DNA of 64,000 bases from Segnochrobactrum spirostomi (GTDB lineage: Bacteria > Pseudomonadota > Alphaproteobacteria > Rhizobiales > Segnochrobactraceae), in NCBI RefSeq assembly GCF_009600605.1, contig NZ_VWNA01000001.1:1116001-1180000 (forward strand), given 5' to 3'. Below, in pieces: positions 19,119 through 28,876 of this stretch (position 1 is its first letter; each line of letters starts with the position of its first letter). The position numbers and the translations under genes were made by a program. A model generated the notes under the pieces. That model saw nothing but the letters and a program-made list of their open reading frames with translations, was not told where the DNA came from and searched no databases.

Positions 19119-19988
19119 TCAGTCCTCGGTCGGCAGCGGACGGGCCCCGATCTCCGGGATGCACACGGAGCGGTCGCCGCCTTCCTTGAGGAAGCTCACC
19201 ACCCGCTGCACCGAAGGCTCGGAGAATTCCGCGGCAACCGCAGCGGTGCGCTCGGCCAGCGTGCCGTCCTCGCCGAACAGGCGCCGATACGCGCGCCGCA
19301 GGGCGTAGATTTCCTCACGCGCGAAGCCGTGCCGCTTGAGGCCGACGATGTTGAGGCCGCAAAGCGCCGCGCGGTTTCCGACCGCCATGCCGAACGGGAT
19401 GAGGTCGTTGCCGAGACCCGCCAGACCGCCGAGGAACGAATAGGCACCGATGCGGACGAACTGGTGGACGGCGGAGCCGCCACCGAGGCTCGCATAGTCC
19501 CCGATCGTCACATGGCCCGCGAGCATCACGTTGTTCACGAGGAGAACGCCGGTGCCGAGGTGGCAATCGTGGGCGACGTGGGCGTGGGTGAGGATCAGGC
19601 ATCGGTCGCCGATCACGGTGACGCCGCCGCCGCCCTCGGTGCCCGGGTTGATCGTCACATATTCCCGGAGCACCGTATCGGTGCCGATGGTCAGCCGGCT
19701 CGCCTCGCCGCGGAATTTGCGATCCTGCGGCGGCAGGCCGATCGCCGCGAACGGGTAGATCTGACAGCGCGCACCGATTTCGGTGTGGCCGTCCACAATC
19801 ACGTGCGCCTCGATGATGACGTCGTCGCCGAGGCTCACATGGGGACCGATGATCGAATAGGGCCCGATCCGCACGTTCGCGCCAACCCGGGCGCCCTCGT
19901 GCACGATCGCGGTCGGGTGGATCACCGCACTCGCATCGATTCCAGGCGCCACGATCGAACCCTCTCCGCCGCTTGCGGCCGTGCTCAT
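19119..19988 (-). CDS. lpxA: UDP-N-acetylglucosamine acyltransferase
   Basis: 289 residues; the first enzyme of lipid A synthesis, transferring 3-hydroxyacyl from ACP to UDP-GlcNAc. The left-handed beta-helix hexapeptide repeats run to about residue 205 ([20 protein letters not shown] near the start), followed by a helical C-terminus. The catalytic histidine lies in the [12 protein letters not shown] segment, equivalent to H125 of E. coli. The start at 19988 overlaps the fabZ stop in an ATGA, showing translational coupling. There is a short N-terminal extension compared with E. coli LpxA (about 262 residues). Confidence 0.96.
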   Translation of the reverse strand: MSTAASGGEGSIVAPGIDASAVIHPTAIVHEGARVGANVRIGPYSIIGPHVSLGDDVIIEAHVIVDGHTEIGARCQIYPFAAIGLPPQDRKFRGEASRLTIGTDTVLREYVTINPGTEGGGGVTVIGDRCLILTHAHVAHDCHLGTGVLLVNNVMLAGHVTIGDYASLGGGSAVHQFVRIGAYSFLGGLAGLGNDLIPFGMAVGNRAALCGLNIVGLKRHGFAREEIYALRRAYRRLFGEDGTLAERTAAVAAEFSEPSVQRVVSFLKEGGDRSVCIPEIGARPLPTED

Positions 19989-20491
19989 TCGTCCACCAAC
20001 ATGGCGCTGATGTCCGCCTCGGCGACCTTCGCGCCGGCGACCATCGCCTCGCAGTGGAACTTCCAGATATTGCCGCGATTGCGGACCTTGCGGACGTGAT
20101 ATTCCACGGTGTCACCCGGCACGACCGGCTTGCGGAACTTCGCGGCGTCGATCGTCATCAGATAGACGATGCTGGGCGATTCCTTGGCGATGCGGGCGGC
20201 GACGCAGAGCGCGCCGGCGGTCTGGGCCATACCCTCGATCAGGAGCACGCCGGGCATGACCGGCTGACCCGGAAAGTGCCCCATGAAGTGCGGCTCGTTG
20301 TAGGTGACGTTCTTGAGCCCGATGCACGAATCGTCGCCGTCCATGTCGATGATGCGGTCCACCATCAGGAACGGATAGCGGTGGGGCAGCATCTTCAGGA
20401 TGCTCAGAATGTCGGCGCTCTGCAGCGTACGCGTCGCCGCGGTTGCCTCAGCGGGCGGCTGCTTCAGGGCAGCATCTTCCTCGGTCGTCAC
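19985..20491 (-). CDS. fabZ: 3-hydroxyacyl-[acyl-carrier-protein] dehydratase FabZ
   Basis: 168 residues, hotdog-fold dehydratase of fatty-acid elongation. The catalytic histidine is in [19 protein letters not shown] (about residues 66-84), and the glutamate lies in the following helix ([10 protein letters not shown]). It competes with LpxA for 3-hydroxyacyl-ACP, which explains its fixed place between lpxD and lpxA. Its start overlaps the lpxD stop (ATGA), and its stop overlaps the lpxA start. The first 20 residues are a non-conserved extension. Confidence 0.96.
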   Translation of the reverse strand: MTTEEDAALKQPPAEATAATRTLQSADILSILKMLPHRYPFLMVDRIIDMDGDDSCIGLKNVTYNEPHFMGHFPGQPVMPGVLLIEGMAQTAGALCVAARIAKESPSIVYLMTIDAAKFRKPVVPGDTVEYHVRKVRNRGNIWKFHCEAMVAGAKVAEADISAMLVDE

Positions 20492-21557
20492 CGTGTCGGT
20501 TCCTCATCGTCTGCGCCGCCCGCAGCCTGTCGCCTCTTGGCGAGGGCAGTCAGCGCTCTCTGCTCCATGACAAATTGCCGGACCGGCTTGGCCGGCGTGC
20601 CGATCCAGCGTTCGCCGGCCGGCACATCGTCGGCGACGTTGCTGCCGCCGCCGACCTGAGCGCCCATGCCGATTCTCAGGTGGCCGGAGAGGCCGACCTT
20701 GCCGGCGAGCACCGCATAATCCTCAAGCACCGTGCTGCCGGAGATGCCGACCTGCGAGATGATCACGCAATGCCGGCCGATGACCACGTTGTGGCCGATC
20801 TGGACCTGGTTGTCGATCTTGGTGCCCTCGCCCACGACGGTGTCGCGGTTGGCACCCCGATCGATTGTGGTGTTGGCGCCGATCTCCACGTCGTCCTGGA
20901 TCACGACGCGCCCGATCTGCGGCACCTTGAGATGGCCGCCGGGCCCATGGCGAAGCCGAACCCGTCCTGACCGATGCGCACGCCCGGATGGATGATGACG
21001 CGGTTGCCGATCAAGGCGTGCTGAAGCGTCGCGCCGGGGCCGATGGCGCAATCCCGGCCGATCCGCACCCCGTGGGCGATCACGGCGGTCGCGGCGATGA
21101 TGGTGCCGGCCCCGATCTCGACGTCCGGGCCGATTACGGCACCGGGCTCGACGACGACTCCGGGCTCCAGGCGGGCGGACGGATCGACATGCGCCGCAGG
21201 CGAAATACCACCGCCGAAGCCCACGCCCACCGGCCGCATCGCCTGCGGATAGAGCATGGCCATCACGAGGGCCACGGCGCGATAGGCTTGGCCCGATTCG
21301 ACGACCGCGATCTCGTCCGGGATGCGCACGGTGAACTTCGGGGCACAGACCAGGGCCGAAGCCTTGGTCGTCGCCACGAGCGGCAGATAGCGCGGATTGT
21401 CGATGAAGCTCAGGTCACCCGGACCCGCCTCGTCGAGCGGCGCGACGCGGGCGATCACCGCATTCGGTTCGCCGCGCACGAGCTTGCCCCGTCCGATCTC
21501 GGCGATACGAGCGAGCGTCAGCGGCGTCGGCACGGGAAAGAAGAGAGGATCGGACAT
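20488..21557 (-). pseudogene. lpxD: UDP-3-O-acylglucosamine N-acyltransferase, reading frame broken by a one-base loss
   Basis: The two reading frames together make a complete LpxD. The first (from ATG 21557) has the N-terminal uridine-binding domain and beta-helix repeats up to [12 protein letters not shown]; the second resumes at [13 protein letters not shown] and runs to the stop at 20488, including [14 protein letters not shown]. The frame changes at about 20936-20945, where GGCCCGGCGGCC should read with one more G (CCGGGCGG). With that base restored the gene is 357 codons, the normal length. LpxD is normally essential and only one copy is seen, so a sequence error is the likeliest explanation; true inactivation is not excluded. 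The stop overlaps the fabZ start (ATGA). Confidence 0.85.
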
Positions 21558-21662
21558 GGTCGGAATCTGAGGCGCTCCGGCGGTCGGACGCTGCCCCCGC
21601 GACGGCACGGGAAGGCGGCGCACACCGTTCAGGCCCGGATCGCACGGCGGGCCTGATCACGC

Positions 21663-21696
21663 AATAAAAAAAGGTGACCGCTTTCGCGCCCACCTT
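21663..21696 (-). terminator. Probable intrinsic terminator downstream of bamA
   Basis: On the minus strand, AAGGTG pairs with CACCTT (21691-21696 / 21671-21676) around an inner CGC-GAAA-GCG hairpin, followed by seven T residues. It lies between bamA and lpxD, so lpxD-fabZ-lpxAIB may depend on readthrough or a separate promoter at about 21558-21662. Confidence 0.6.
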
Positions 21697-21717
21697 GGGA
21701 AATCACCCGAATTGAGA

Positions 21718-21749
21718 CCGGCGGCGCGGTCCTCGGACCGCGCCGCCGG
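21718..21749. repeat. 14-bp perfect hairpin just after bamA
   Basis: CCGGCGGCGCGGTC (21718-21731) and GACCGCGCCGCCGG (21736-21749) with a CTCG loop, starting 12 bp after the bamA stop. No strong T-run follows it on the minus strand. It probably acts with the terminator 22 bp further on, as a pause or mRNA-end stabiliser. Confidence 0.7.
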
Positions 21750-21760
21750 CTCGTTTTCGA

Positions 21761-24151
21761 TCAGAACTGGGTGCCGCCGCTGAGCCGGAAGACTTCGGTC
21801 TTGTCGAAGGTCTCCTGCTTGATCGGCCAGGCGAAGTCCGCCCGCAGCGGTCCGAACGGCGACTGCCAGCGGACGCCGAAACCAGCCGTCCAGCGCAGGG
21901 ACATGTTGTCGCCTTCGACCACCGTGAGCGGCGCCGGCGAGCAGACGATGTCTCCGTTGGCACCGATCGTGCCGGTCGGATAGGCGCAGGCGCCGTTGAT
22001 GCCCGAGCTGACACCCCAGAGCGAACCCGCGTCGGAGAAGGCGGCCAGCGTGAGGCCGAGTTCCTGCGGCAGGTAGGGGAACGGAGCCTGGGCTTCCGCA
22101 GAGACCGCGAAGTAGTACTTACCGCCGAGCGCGTCACCCGTGTTGTAGTCACGCGGGCCGATACCGTTGTCCTGGAAGCCGCGGATCAGATCGCCACCGA
22201 CGAAGATCTGCTGCGTGACGTTCAGGTTCTGGTTGACCCCGTTGATGAGACCGCCTTCGCCGCGCACCATGCCGAGCAGGCTCCAGTCGGCGTAGAGCGA
22301 GTGGTAGTACTTCGCCTCAACCTTGCTCTTCAGGTACTTCACGTCGCCGCCGAGACCGGCGAACTCTTGGGTGAAGCGGGCGAAGTAGCCGTCCTGCGGG
22401 TTCAGGTTGTTGTCGAGCTTGTTGTAGGTGAGCGTGCCACCGACGAGCGAGGTGAGCGTCTTACCCTGGGCCAGCACGATCGCAGAGGCGATGTAGCCGT
22501 TGTTCGGCACCGTCACGTCGGAGTGGACGAGGCGATAATAGACGCCGACGTTGAACTCTTCCGTGATCGGGAAGTTGAAGCGGACGTCGCCACCAATCTG
22601 CTTCTGAGCATACTCGCGATAGCTGGTCTGCTCGTAGTTGTTATAGAAGACATCGAAGCCAGCGGCGATCCGTCGACCGAGGAAATACGGCTCGGTGAAG
22701 GAGAAGATGAAGTTCTGGGTGTTGGAACCGCCGCCGAGCGAGATCTTCAGATATTGACCGCGGCCAAGGAAGTTCTTCTCGGAGATGGAGACGTCACCAA
22801 TCACACCATCGGTCGTCGAGTAACCGATACCGAAGGAGATCTCACCCGTCGGCTGCTCTTCGACCTGGACGTTGATGATCACGCGGTCCGGCGCGCTGCC
22901 GGGCTCGGTCGTGATGTTCACGGTCTTGAAGAAGCCGAGATTGTTGAGGCGACGCTGGGCCCGATCGACCAGCACACGGTTATAGGCGTCACCTTCCGAG
23001 AGATCGAACTCACGGCGGATGACATAATCCCGTGTGCGGGTGTTGCCGTGAATGTCGATGCGCTCGACATAGGCCTTGGCGCCTTCGTCGACCGAATAGG
23101 TGATCGCGATCGTGTGGTTGTCGAAGTTCCGATCGCCACGGGGCCGGACCTGGGCAAAGGCATAGCCCTGCGAAGACGCAGCCACCGTCAGAGCCTCGAC
23201 CGTCTTCTCGATCTCCGATGCGTCATAGACGCCGCCCTTGTGGGTCAGGACGACCCTCTCGAGCTGCTTGGCGTCGAGCGACTGCACCGAGCTTTCGACG
23301 TTGACGTCGCCATAGTGATATTGCGGCCCCTCTTCCATCGTGAAGGTGATGAAGAAGGTGTTGCGCTCGCGGTCGAGGTCCGCGGTCGCCGAGATGAGGC
23401 GGAAGTCGGCGTAGCCGTGATTGTAATAGAACTGACGCAGCAGCTCCTGGTCGGCAGCGAGCCGATCCGGATCATAGGTGTCGGTCGTCCGCATGAAACC
23501 GAGCAGACCGGTCTCGCGGGTCCGGATGACCGTGAGAAGGCGGCTGTCGGAGAAGGCGTGATTGCCGACGAACGTGATCTTGGACACGCCGGTCTTGTCG
23601 CCCTCGTTGATTTCGAAGACGAGGTTCACGCGGTTCTGCGGCAGATCGATGATCTTCGGAGTCACCGTGGCGCGGTAGCGTCCGATCGCCCGGTAGGCAT
23701 CGAGGATGCGCTGAACGTCGCTCTGCACCTTGGCGGTGGTGAGCGTCGAACGCGACTTGGAATCGATCGTCCCGGTCAGCGTCTCGTCGGAGAGGCGCTT
23801 GTTCCCCTCGAACTGGATCTGATTGATGATCGGGTTCTCGACGACGTTGACCACCAGGGCACCGCCCTGACGGCTGATCTTCACGTCCTTGAACAGGCCG
23901 GTCGCGTAGAGAGCCTTGATCGACTCGTCCACGTCCGAGGCCGTGTAGGGACGGCCCGGTTTGATGGTGAGGTAGGCCCTAACCGTCTCTGCATCGACAC
24001 GGGTCGAGCCCGTGACTTCGATTTTGCTGATGGTATCCGCGTAAGCCGCCGTGAGTCCGGCAGGAGCCACGACCGGAATGATTCCGACCGCAGCAGCGGA
24101 GAGGGCGACGGCGAGGCTCAAGCGCCTCAGAAAGACAGGGAACAAACGCAT
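21761..24151 (-). CDS. bamA: Outer membrane protein assembly factor BamA
   Basis: 796 residues. A signal peptide (MRLFPVFLRRLSLAVALSAA..., cleaved near AYA-DTI, about residue 40) is followed by five POTRA domains to about residue 430 and a C-terminal 16-strand beta-barrel. The barrel motif IRGFQDNGIGPRD carries the RGF signature of the Omp85 family, and the last residue is phenylalanine as usual for outer-membrane barrels. It inserts outer-membrane proteins as the core of the BAM complex. The ATG at 24151 was chosen because it begins the signal peptide. It lies 245 bp downstream of rseP and is followed by two hairpins before lpxD. Confidence 0.97.
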   Translation of the reverse strand: MRLFPVFLRRLSLAVALSAAAVGIIPVVAPAGLTAAYADTISKIEVTGSTRVDAETVRAYLTIKPGRPYTASDVDESIKALYATGLFKDVKISRQGGALVVNVVENPIINQIQFEGNKRLSDETLTGTIDSKSRSTLTTAKVQSDVQRILDAYRAIGRYRATVTPKIIDLPQNRVNLVFEINEGDKTGVSKITFVGNHAFSDSRLLTVIRTRETGLLGFMRTTDTYDPDRLAADQELLRQFYYNHGYADFRLISATADLDRERNTFFITFTMEEGPQYHYGDVNVESSVQSLDAKQLERVVLTHKGGVYDASEIEKTVEALTVAASSQGYAFAQVRPRGDRNFDNHTIAITYSVDEGAKAYVERIDIHGNTRTRDYVIRREFDLSEGDAYNRVLVDRAQRRLNNLGFFKTVNITTEPGSAPDRVIINVQVEEQPTGEISFGIGYSTTDGVIGDVSISEKNFLGRGQYLKISLGGGSNTQNFIFSFTEPYFLGRRIAAGFDVFYNNYEQTSYREYAQKQIGGDVRFNFPITEEFNVGVYYRLVHSDVTVPNNGYIASAIVLAQGKTLTSLVGGTLTYNKLDNNLNPQDGYFARFTQEFAGLGGDVKYLKSKVEAKYYHSLYADWSLLGMVRGEGGLINGVNQNLNVTQQIFVGGDLIRGFQDNGIGPRDYNTGDALGGKYYFAVSAEAQAPFPYLPQELGLTLAAFSDAGSLWGVSSGINGACAYPTGTIGANGDIVCSPAPLTVVEGDNMSLRWTAGFGVRWQSPFGPLRADFAWPIKQETFDKTEVFRLSGGTQF

Positions 24152-24396
24152 GGGGTCTTTCGGCCCTCTCCAGTCCGTATCAGGGAAACGCCGTTCGCAC
24201 GGCGTGCCGCGATCTCGTACGCCACGGCGAGGTATCGCAGGCTTTCCTATGCCAAGCAAGACGATGCCCCAGCAATGATGAACAAATCGCCCAACGCCGT
24301 TGCCGATCTGTCACGCCGTCCGAGGCGGGCTCCGCGGGGAGCGGAGCGAGGCCCGGATGCTTGCCGCGAGCACGGTCGACGGTCAACCCCGCCCCG

Positions 24397-25557
24397 TCAG
24401 GAGGCGGAAAACTGCCGGGTCAGATGGACGATGTCGTTCCAGGTGGCGAACACCATGAGCGCGAGCACGAGCGCGAGACCGATTCTGAATCCGACGTCCT
24501 GAGCGCGCGCGCTCAAGGGGCGGCGCAGGACCGCCTCGAACGCGTAGAAGACGAGATGACCGCCGTCGAGCATGGGAATCGGGAAGAGATTGAGGAGCCC
24601 GATCGACACGGAGAAGACGGCGGCGAGATTGAGCAGCGCCACGATGCCGTCCTGCGCCACCTGGCCCGAGATCTGCGCCATGCGGATGGTGCCGCCGAGC
24701 TGGTCGGCCGATTCCCGGCCGTTAAAGACGTGGACAACGTACTCAAGCGTACGGCTGATCACGTACCAGGTCTGGCTGGCCCCTTCCGCGACCGCTTCCG
24801 GGAAGGAGTAGCGCTGCAGGGTCACCTGCCCGCTTGCGATATCGCGGCGAATGCCGAGCACGCCGACTTTCTGGACGTTCCCGAAGCGGTCCTTCATCTC
24901 CTGCAGCCGGGGCGTCACGGAGAGGGTCGCGTCCCCCGCGGCGCGGCGGACCACCACGGTGAGTGCCTCGCCGGGGCTGTCGGCGACCATGCGCTGGAGG
25001 TCGGTGAACGACTTGATGGCGGTGCCGTCGATCGAGACCACCACGTCGCCGACTTCGAACCCGGCGGCCGCCGCGGCGCCCCCCGGCTCGAGCCCGTCGA
25101 CGCGCGCCTCGGTCACGGGGCGGCCGAACAGGGTCAGGAGAATCGCGAAGATCGCGATCGCCAGGATGAAGTTCGCGATCGGCCCCGCGGCGACGACCGC
25201 CGCGCGCTGCCAGACCGGCTTCGCCGCGAACAGGGTCTTGCGGTCGGCATCGCTCATCGCCGCGATCGCGGCGCGATCGGGAACGCTCGCCGCGTTCTCA
25301 TCGCCGGCGAACTTCACGTAGCCGCCGAGCGGGATGGCGGAGAGCCGCCAGCGGGTGCCATGGCGGTCGTTCCGCCCGATGACCTCAGGCCCGAAGCCGA
25401 TCGAGAAGGCGTCGATCTTCACGCCGCACCAGCGGGCGACGAGGAAATGGCCGAGCTCGTGGAAGAACACCACGATGGTGAGCACGAACAGGAACGGGAC
25501 GACGTAGCCGAGGATGCCCGACCCGAGCTGAAGCCCGAGATCACCGATCAATTGCAT
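24397..25557 (-). CDS. rseP: RIP metalloprotease RseP (site-2 protease)
   Basis: 386-residue inner-membrane zinc protease. The HELGH zinc motif is at residues 33-37, the second metal motif is in FPIPMLDGGH near residues 330-340, and one PDZ domain is recognisable between them (around residues 120-210). It cleaves membrane-bound anti-sigma factors or other regulators inside the bilayer (called MmpA in Caulobacter). The ATG at 25557 was chosen because it begins the first helix. It is preceded by cdsA after 119 bp; dxr, which usually lies between the two genes in alphaproteobacteria, is absent. Confidence 0.95.
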   Translation of the reverse strand: MQLIGDLGLQLGSGILGYVVPFLFVLTIVVFFHELGHFLVARWCGVKIDAFSIGFGPEVIGRNDRHGTRWRLSAIPLGGYVKFAGDENAASVPDRAAIAAMSDADRKTLFAAKPVWQRAAVVAAGPIANFILAIAIFAILLTLFGRPVTEARVDGLEPGGAAAAAGFEVGDVVVSIDGTAIKSFTDLQRMVADSPGEALTVVVRRAAGDATLSVTPRLQEMKDRFGNVQKVGVLGIRRDIASGQVTLQRYSFPEAVAEGASQTWYVISRTLEYVVHVFNGRESADQLGGTIRMAQISGQVAQDGIVALLNLAAVFSVSIGLLNLFPIPMLDGGHLVFYAFEAVLRRPLSARAQDVGFRIGLALVLALMVFATWNDIVHLTRQFSAS

Positions 25558-25676
25558 GTCGCCATCCCGATTTCCTGGCGCGCCGAGCCCGGCGCGCACC
25601 CATCAAGCAGAGCAAATAGGCCGTCTTTGCGGCGAGCATATGGGCGAAACCGGGGGTGAGATCCAGCGGAACGGCC

Positions 25677-26555
25677 TCAGAACAGCCCCGACAGAATCAG
25701 CGCCATCAGATAGGCCGCGACGCTCGCCGCCATGAAGCTGTCGAGTCGGTCCATCAGGCCGCCGTGGCCGGGGATGATGTGGCCGCTATCCTTGACCCCG
25801 AACCGCCGCTTAATGCCGCTCTCGAAGAGATCGCCATATTGCGAGACGACCGAGAGCAAGGCCGCAAGGCCGGCGAGCGCGAACGACGGCGCGTGGCCGG
25901 CAATGGCCCCGATCGCCAGCGCCGAGGCGACGGCGCCCGCCACGCCGGACGCGGCACCCGACCATGTCTTCTTCGGGGAGATGGCGGGCCACAGCTTGGG
26001 GCCTCCGAAGGTGCGTCCGCCGACGAAGGCCGCCACGTCCGATCCCCATACGATCGCAAAGAGGAGAAAGAGCGCGAAGCGGCCGTCCACCCCGTCGCGG
26101 ACGCCGACCGACGCGACTGCGGCGAGGCCGGCATAAAGCACACCGCCGGCCGCCCAGCCGAAATCCATCCGCCGCCGCCGCGCCGCCGCGACCGCTCCGG
26201 TCAAAAGGGCCCCGAGGAAAATGATGGCAAGACCGAGCGGACCATGCCCCAGGATCACGGCGGCGCCCGCCACGACGATCGCGGCAGCACCGATTCGCTC
26301 CGCCCAGCGGTCCGTCCCGGCGAGGGTGATGTTCCACCATTCGCGCAGCACGACGATGCCGGCGGAGAACACGGCCACCGCGAAGATCGGCCCGCCGACC
26401 CAGGCGAGCACCATCGCGGACGGGCCGAGGACCAGCGACGAGATGATACGGAGGCGCAGTTCGCGGCGACGCTCGGCAACGCGCGCGGCCCGACGGTCGG
26501 CGCGCTCGTCCGATGGCGGAGGCGCCTGCCCCGCCTGCTCCGCGGGCGGGGTCAC
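25677..26555 (-). CDS. cdsA: Phosphatidate cytidylyltransferase
   Basis: 292 residues starting at GTG 26555. It makes CDP-diacylglycerol from phosphatidate and CTP, the precursor of all major phospholipids. It is a polytopic inner-membrane protein with the CdsA signature at about residues 238-273 ([19 protein letters not shown] then [11 protein letters not shown]). The N-terminal 35 residues are hydrophilic and Arg/Glu-rich. The GTG overlaps the uppS stop in a GTGA, so the genes are coupled; an ATG 44 codons further upstream would lie deep within uppS and is less likely. Confidence 0.94.
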   Translation of the reverse strand: MTPPAEQAGQAPPPSDERADRRAARVAERRRELRLRIISSLVLGPSAMVLAWVGGPIFAVAVFSAGIVVLREWWNITLAGTDRWAERIGAAAIVVAGAAVILGHGPLGLAIIFLGALLTGAVAAARRRRMDFGWAAGGVLYAGLAAVASVGVRDGVDGRFALFLLFAIVWGSDVAAFVGGRTFGGPKLWPAISPKKTWSGAASGVAGAVASALAIGAIAGHAPSFALAGLAALLSVVSQYGDLFESGIKRRFGVKDSGHIIPGHGGLMDRLDSFMAASVAAYLMALILSGLF

Positions 26556-27337
26556 GCCCCGGTCCGCGCGGAAAGGCCTCCGAAGCGCCGGTCCCGTTCG
26601 CAGAAATCCGCGACCGCGCGGTCGAACGCGAGCTCGTCGAAGTCCGGCCAGCGCGCGGGCAAGAAGACGAACTCGGAATAGGCGCACTGCCAGAGGAGGA
26701 AATTCGAGATCCGCTGCTCACCGCTGGTGCGGATGACGAGATCCGGATCGGGAATGCCGGCGGTGTCGAGATGGGCCGAGATGGTCGTCTCGTCGATCTC
26801 GGCGGGCGCCAGCGTCCCCGCGGCGACGGCCTCGGCGATCCGGCGCGCGGCACGGGCGATCTCGTTACGGGCGCCGTAGTTGAACGCGATGACGAGGGTC
26901 AGACCCGTGTTGGCGGCGGTCATCGTCTCCGCTTCGGCGAGGAGACGCACCAGATCGGGCTGGAGGCTGTCGCGTTCGCCGATGATCCGCACCTTCACGT
27001 TCGCCTGGTGCAGCTCGATCAGATCCTTGCGGATGAACAGGCGCAGCAGCGACAGGAGATAGGCCACCTCGTCCGGCGGCCGGCTCCAATTCTCGGACGA
27101 GAAGCTGAACAGGGTGAGAAAGCCGATGCCGCGCTCGCTCGCGCAGCGCACGCTGCGGCGCACCGCTTCGACGCCGCGGCGGTGGCCCTCGCGGCGCGGA
27201 AGCCCCCGCTCCTTCGCCCAGCGCCCGTTGCCGTCCATGATGATCGCGACGTGCCGCGGGGGAACAGGGCGCGAGGGCGTGCCGACGTCGGGCGTCGCCG
27301 CGCTCTGGATGGCCTCCGGCATCCGCGTCACCGCCAT
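26552..27337 (-). CDS. uppS: Di-trans,poly-cis-undecaprenyl-diphosphate synthase
   Basis: 261 residues; cis-prenyltransferase that builds undecaprenyl diphosphate, the lipid carrier for peptidoglycan and O-antigen. The catalytic aspartate is in [10 protein letters not shown] (about residues 32-41); the FSSENWSRP motif and the C-terminal [20 protein letters not shown] substrate/metal site are intact. The ATG at 27337 with an upstream GGGAGAGG was chosen; an ATG 19 codons earlier exists. Its end overlaps cdsA by 4 bp. Confidence 0.96.
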   Translation of the reverse strand: MAVTRMPEAIQSAATPDVGTPSRPVPPRHVAIIMDGNGRWAKERGLPRREGHRRGVEAVRRSVRCASERGIGFLTLFSFSSENWSRPPDEVAYLLSLLRLFIRKDLIELHQANVKVRIIGERDSLQPDLVRLLAEAETMTAANTGLTLVIAFNYGARNEIARAARRIAEAVAAGTLAPAEIDETTISAHLDTAGIPDPDLVIRTSGEQRISNFLLWQCAYSEFVFLPARWPDFDELAFDRAVADFCERDRRFGGLSARTGA

Positions 27338-27448
27338 AGATCGAGCCTCTCCCAACCGCGCGCCCGCCATCCCGTCACCCCGGCGGTGCGCCATGCCATC
27401 TCGCGACGCTACGCCGCGCTCGGCCGGCGGTAAACGCTGAACCGGACC

Positions 27449-28009
27449 TCAGACCTGGCTGATTTCCTGTTCCTTGTGGGCGAGCATCTGGTCGACGTCG
27501 GTGATCGCCTCGTCGGTCAGCTTCTGGACGCGGTCCGAGAGCGAGCGGCTCTCGTCCTGGCCGACATCGCCGTCCTTCTCGAGCTTCTTGAGAAGCTCCA
27601 TGCCGTCACGGCGCACGTGGCGGATCGAGACACGGGCCTGCTCGGCATATTTGTGAGCGACCTTGATGAGCTCCTGGCGGCGCTCGGCGTTGAGCTCCGG
27701 AATCGGGATGCGCATCACCTGACCCTCGACGATCGGGTTGAGGCCGAGGTTCGATTCGCGGATCGCCCGCTCGACCGCGCCGGCGGTCGAGCGATCCCAC
27801 ACCTGCACGGAGATCATCCGCGGCTCAGGCACGCTGATCGTCGCAAGCTGGTTGAGCGGCATCGTCGCGCCGTAGATGTCGACGGTGATCGGCTCGACCA
27901 TGCTCGCCGAGGCGCGACCTGTGCGCAGGCCGGCAAGTTCGCTCTTGAGGACGCCGACGGCTCCCTGCATCCGCCGCTTCAGGTCGTCGAGATTGAGCGC
28001 GCTCGCCAT
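27449..28009 (-). CDS. frr: Ribosome recycling factor
   Basis: 186 residues, the standard length. It splits post-termination ribosomes together with EF-G. The long three-helix bundle is evident; [14 protein letters not shown] (about residues 26-39), the small beta domain, and [22 protein letters not shown] (split around residues 132-153) are the conserved parts. It sits 54 bp after pyrH, in the conserved order pyrH-frr-uppS. Confidence 0.97.
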   Translation of the reverse strand: MASALNLDDLKRRMQGAVGVLKSELAGLRTGRASASMVEPITVDIYGATMPLNQLATISVPEPRMISVQVWDRSTAGAVERAIRESNLGLNPIVEGQVMRIPIPELNAERRQELIKVAHKYAEQARVSIRHVRRDGMELLKKLEKDGDVGQDESRSLSDRVQKLTDEAITDVDQMLAHKEQEISQV

Positions 28010-28063
28010 GATATTCCTCTTAATCGTCTCGAAGGTCGGTCCCGTCCGCGGAAATCTGCGGCG

Positions 28064-28804
28064 TCAGTCGGCCACGACCGTGGCGCGGCCGCCCCCTTGC
28101 AGGACCTCGATGAATTCACCTTCTTCCTGGATCGAAAACACGATTACAGGAATGGCGTTGTCGCGAGCAAGAGCGATCGCCGCGGCGTCCATCACCGCGA
28201 GGCCGCGGGCCAGCACCTCCTGGTGGGTGATGCGGTCGTAGCGCACGGCATCCGGCTCAAGGCGCGGATCGGCGGAATAGATGCCGTCGACGTTGGTGCC
28301 CTTGAGGAGCGCGTCGCAGCCCATCTCGGCCGCGCGCAGGGCGGCGCCGGAATCGGTGGTGAAGAACGGATTGCCCGTGCCGCCGGCAAACAGGACGACG
28401 TGGCCCTGGGCCATATATTCGAGGGCGGCGCGCTGGGTGAAGGTCTCGCAGATCGCCGGAACGGCGACCGCCGACAGGACCCGCGCGGGCAGGCCGCGCC
28501 GGGCGAGCGCGTCATGAAGCGCGAGGCAGTTCATGACGGTGGCGAGCATGCCCATGTGGTCGCCGGCGACGCGGTTGGTGCCGCCGGCCGCAAGCCGGGC
28601 GCCGCGCACGAAATTGCCGCCGCCCACGACGACGCCGACTTCAGCGCCGAGCTTGACCGCCTGATCGATCTCGCCGGCGAGCCGGTCGATGACCTTGTTG
28701 TCGATGCCGAAGCCCTTGTCCCCCATCAGAGCCTCGCCGGAGAGCTTCAACAGAACGCGCTTCCAGCTCAATTTCGCAGACGAGGCATCGGGCACAGGCG
28801 GCAT
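28064..28804 (-). CDS. pyrH: UMP kinase
   Basis: 246 residues, bacterial hexameric uridylate kinase of the amino-acid kinase fold; phosphorylates UMP to UDP. Visible: RVLLKLSGEALMG near residue 16, VVVGGGNFVRG at about 58-68, ADHMGMLAT-type GDHMGMLAT, and LLKGTNVDGIYSADP. A short N-terminal extension precedes the core. It follows tsf after a 72-bp gap that holds a strong hairpin. Confidence 0.97.
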   Translation of the reverse strand: MPPVPDASSAKLSWKRVLLKLSGEALMGDKGFGIDNKVIDRLAGEIDQAVKLGAEVGVVVGGGNFVRGARLAAGGTNRVAGDHMGMLATVMNCLALHDALARRGLPARVLSAVAVPAICETFTQRAALEYMAQGHVVLFAGGTGNPFFTTDSGAALRAAEMGCDALLKGTNVDGIYSADPRLEPDAVRYDRITHQEVLARGLAVMDAAAIALARDNAIPVIVFSIQEEGEFIEVLQGGGRATVVAD

Positions 28805-28840
28805 CGCAGTCTCTCGACGGGAGGGATCGGAGAAATTCGA

Positions 28841-28870
28841 GGGGATCGGGAGGCTCTCCTCCCGATCCCC
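28841..28870 (-). terminator. 13-bp hairpin between tsf and pyrH (terminator or attenuator)
   Basis: GGGGATCGGGAGG (28841-28853) and CCTCCCGATCCCC (28858-28870) with a CTCT loop, starting 6 bp after the tsf stop. On the minus strand only a short AATTTC follows, so readthrough into pyrH is likely and the element may lower pyrH expression relative to rpsB-tsf. Confidence 0.6.
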
Positions 28871-28876
28871 GAGCGT

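Noticed and set aside
22301-24502. A 733-codon open frame on the plus strand opposite bamA
   Set aside because: Antisense to a full-length BamA with clear POTRA and barrel features; no ribosome-binding site and no family resemblance.
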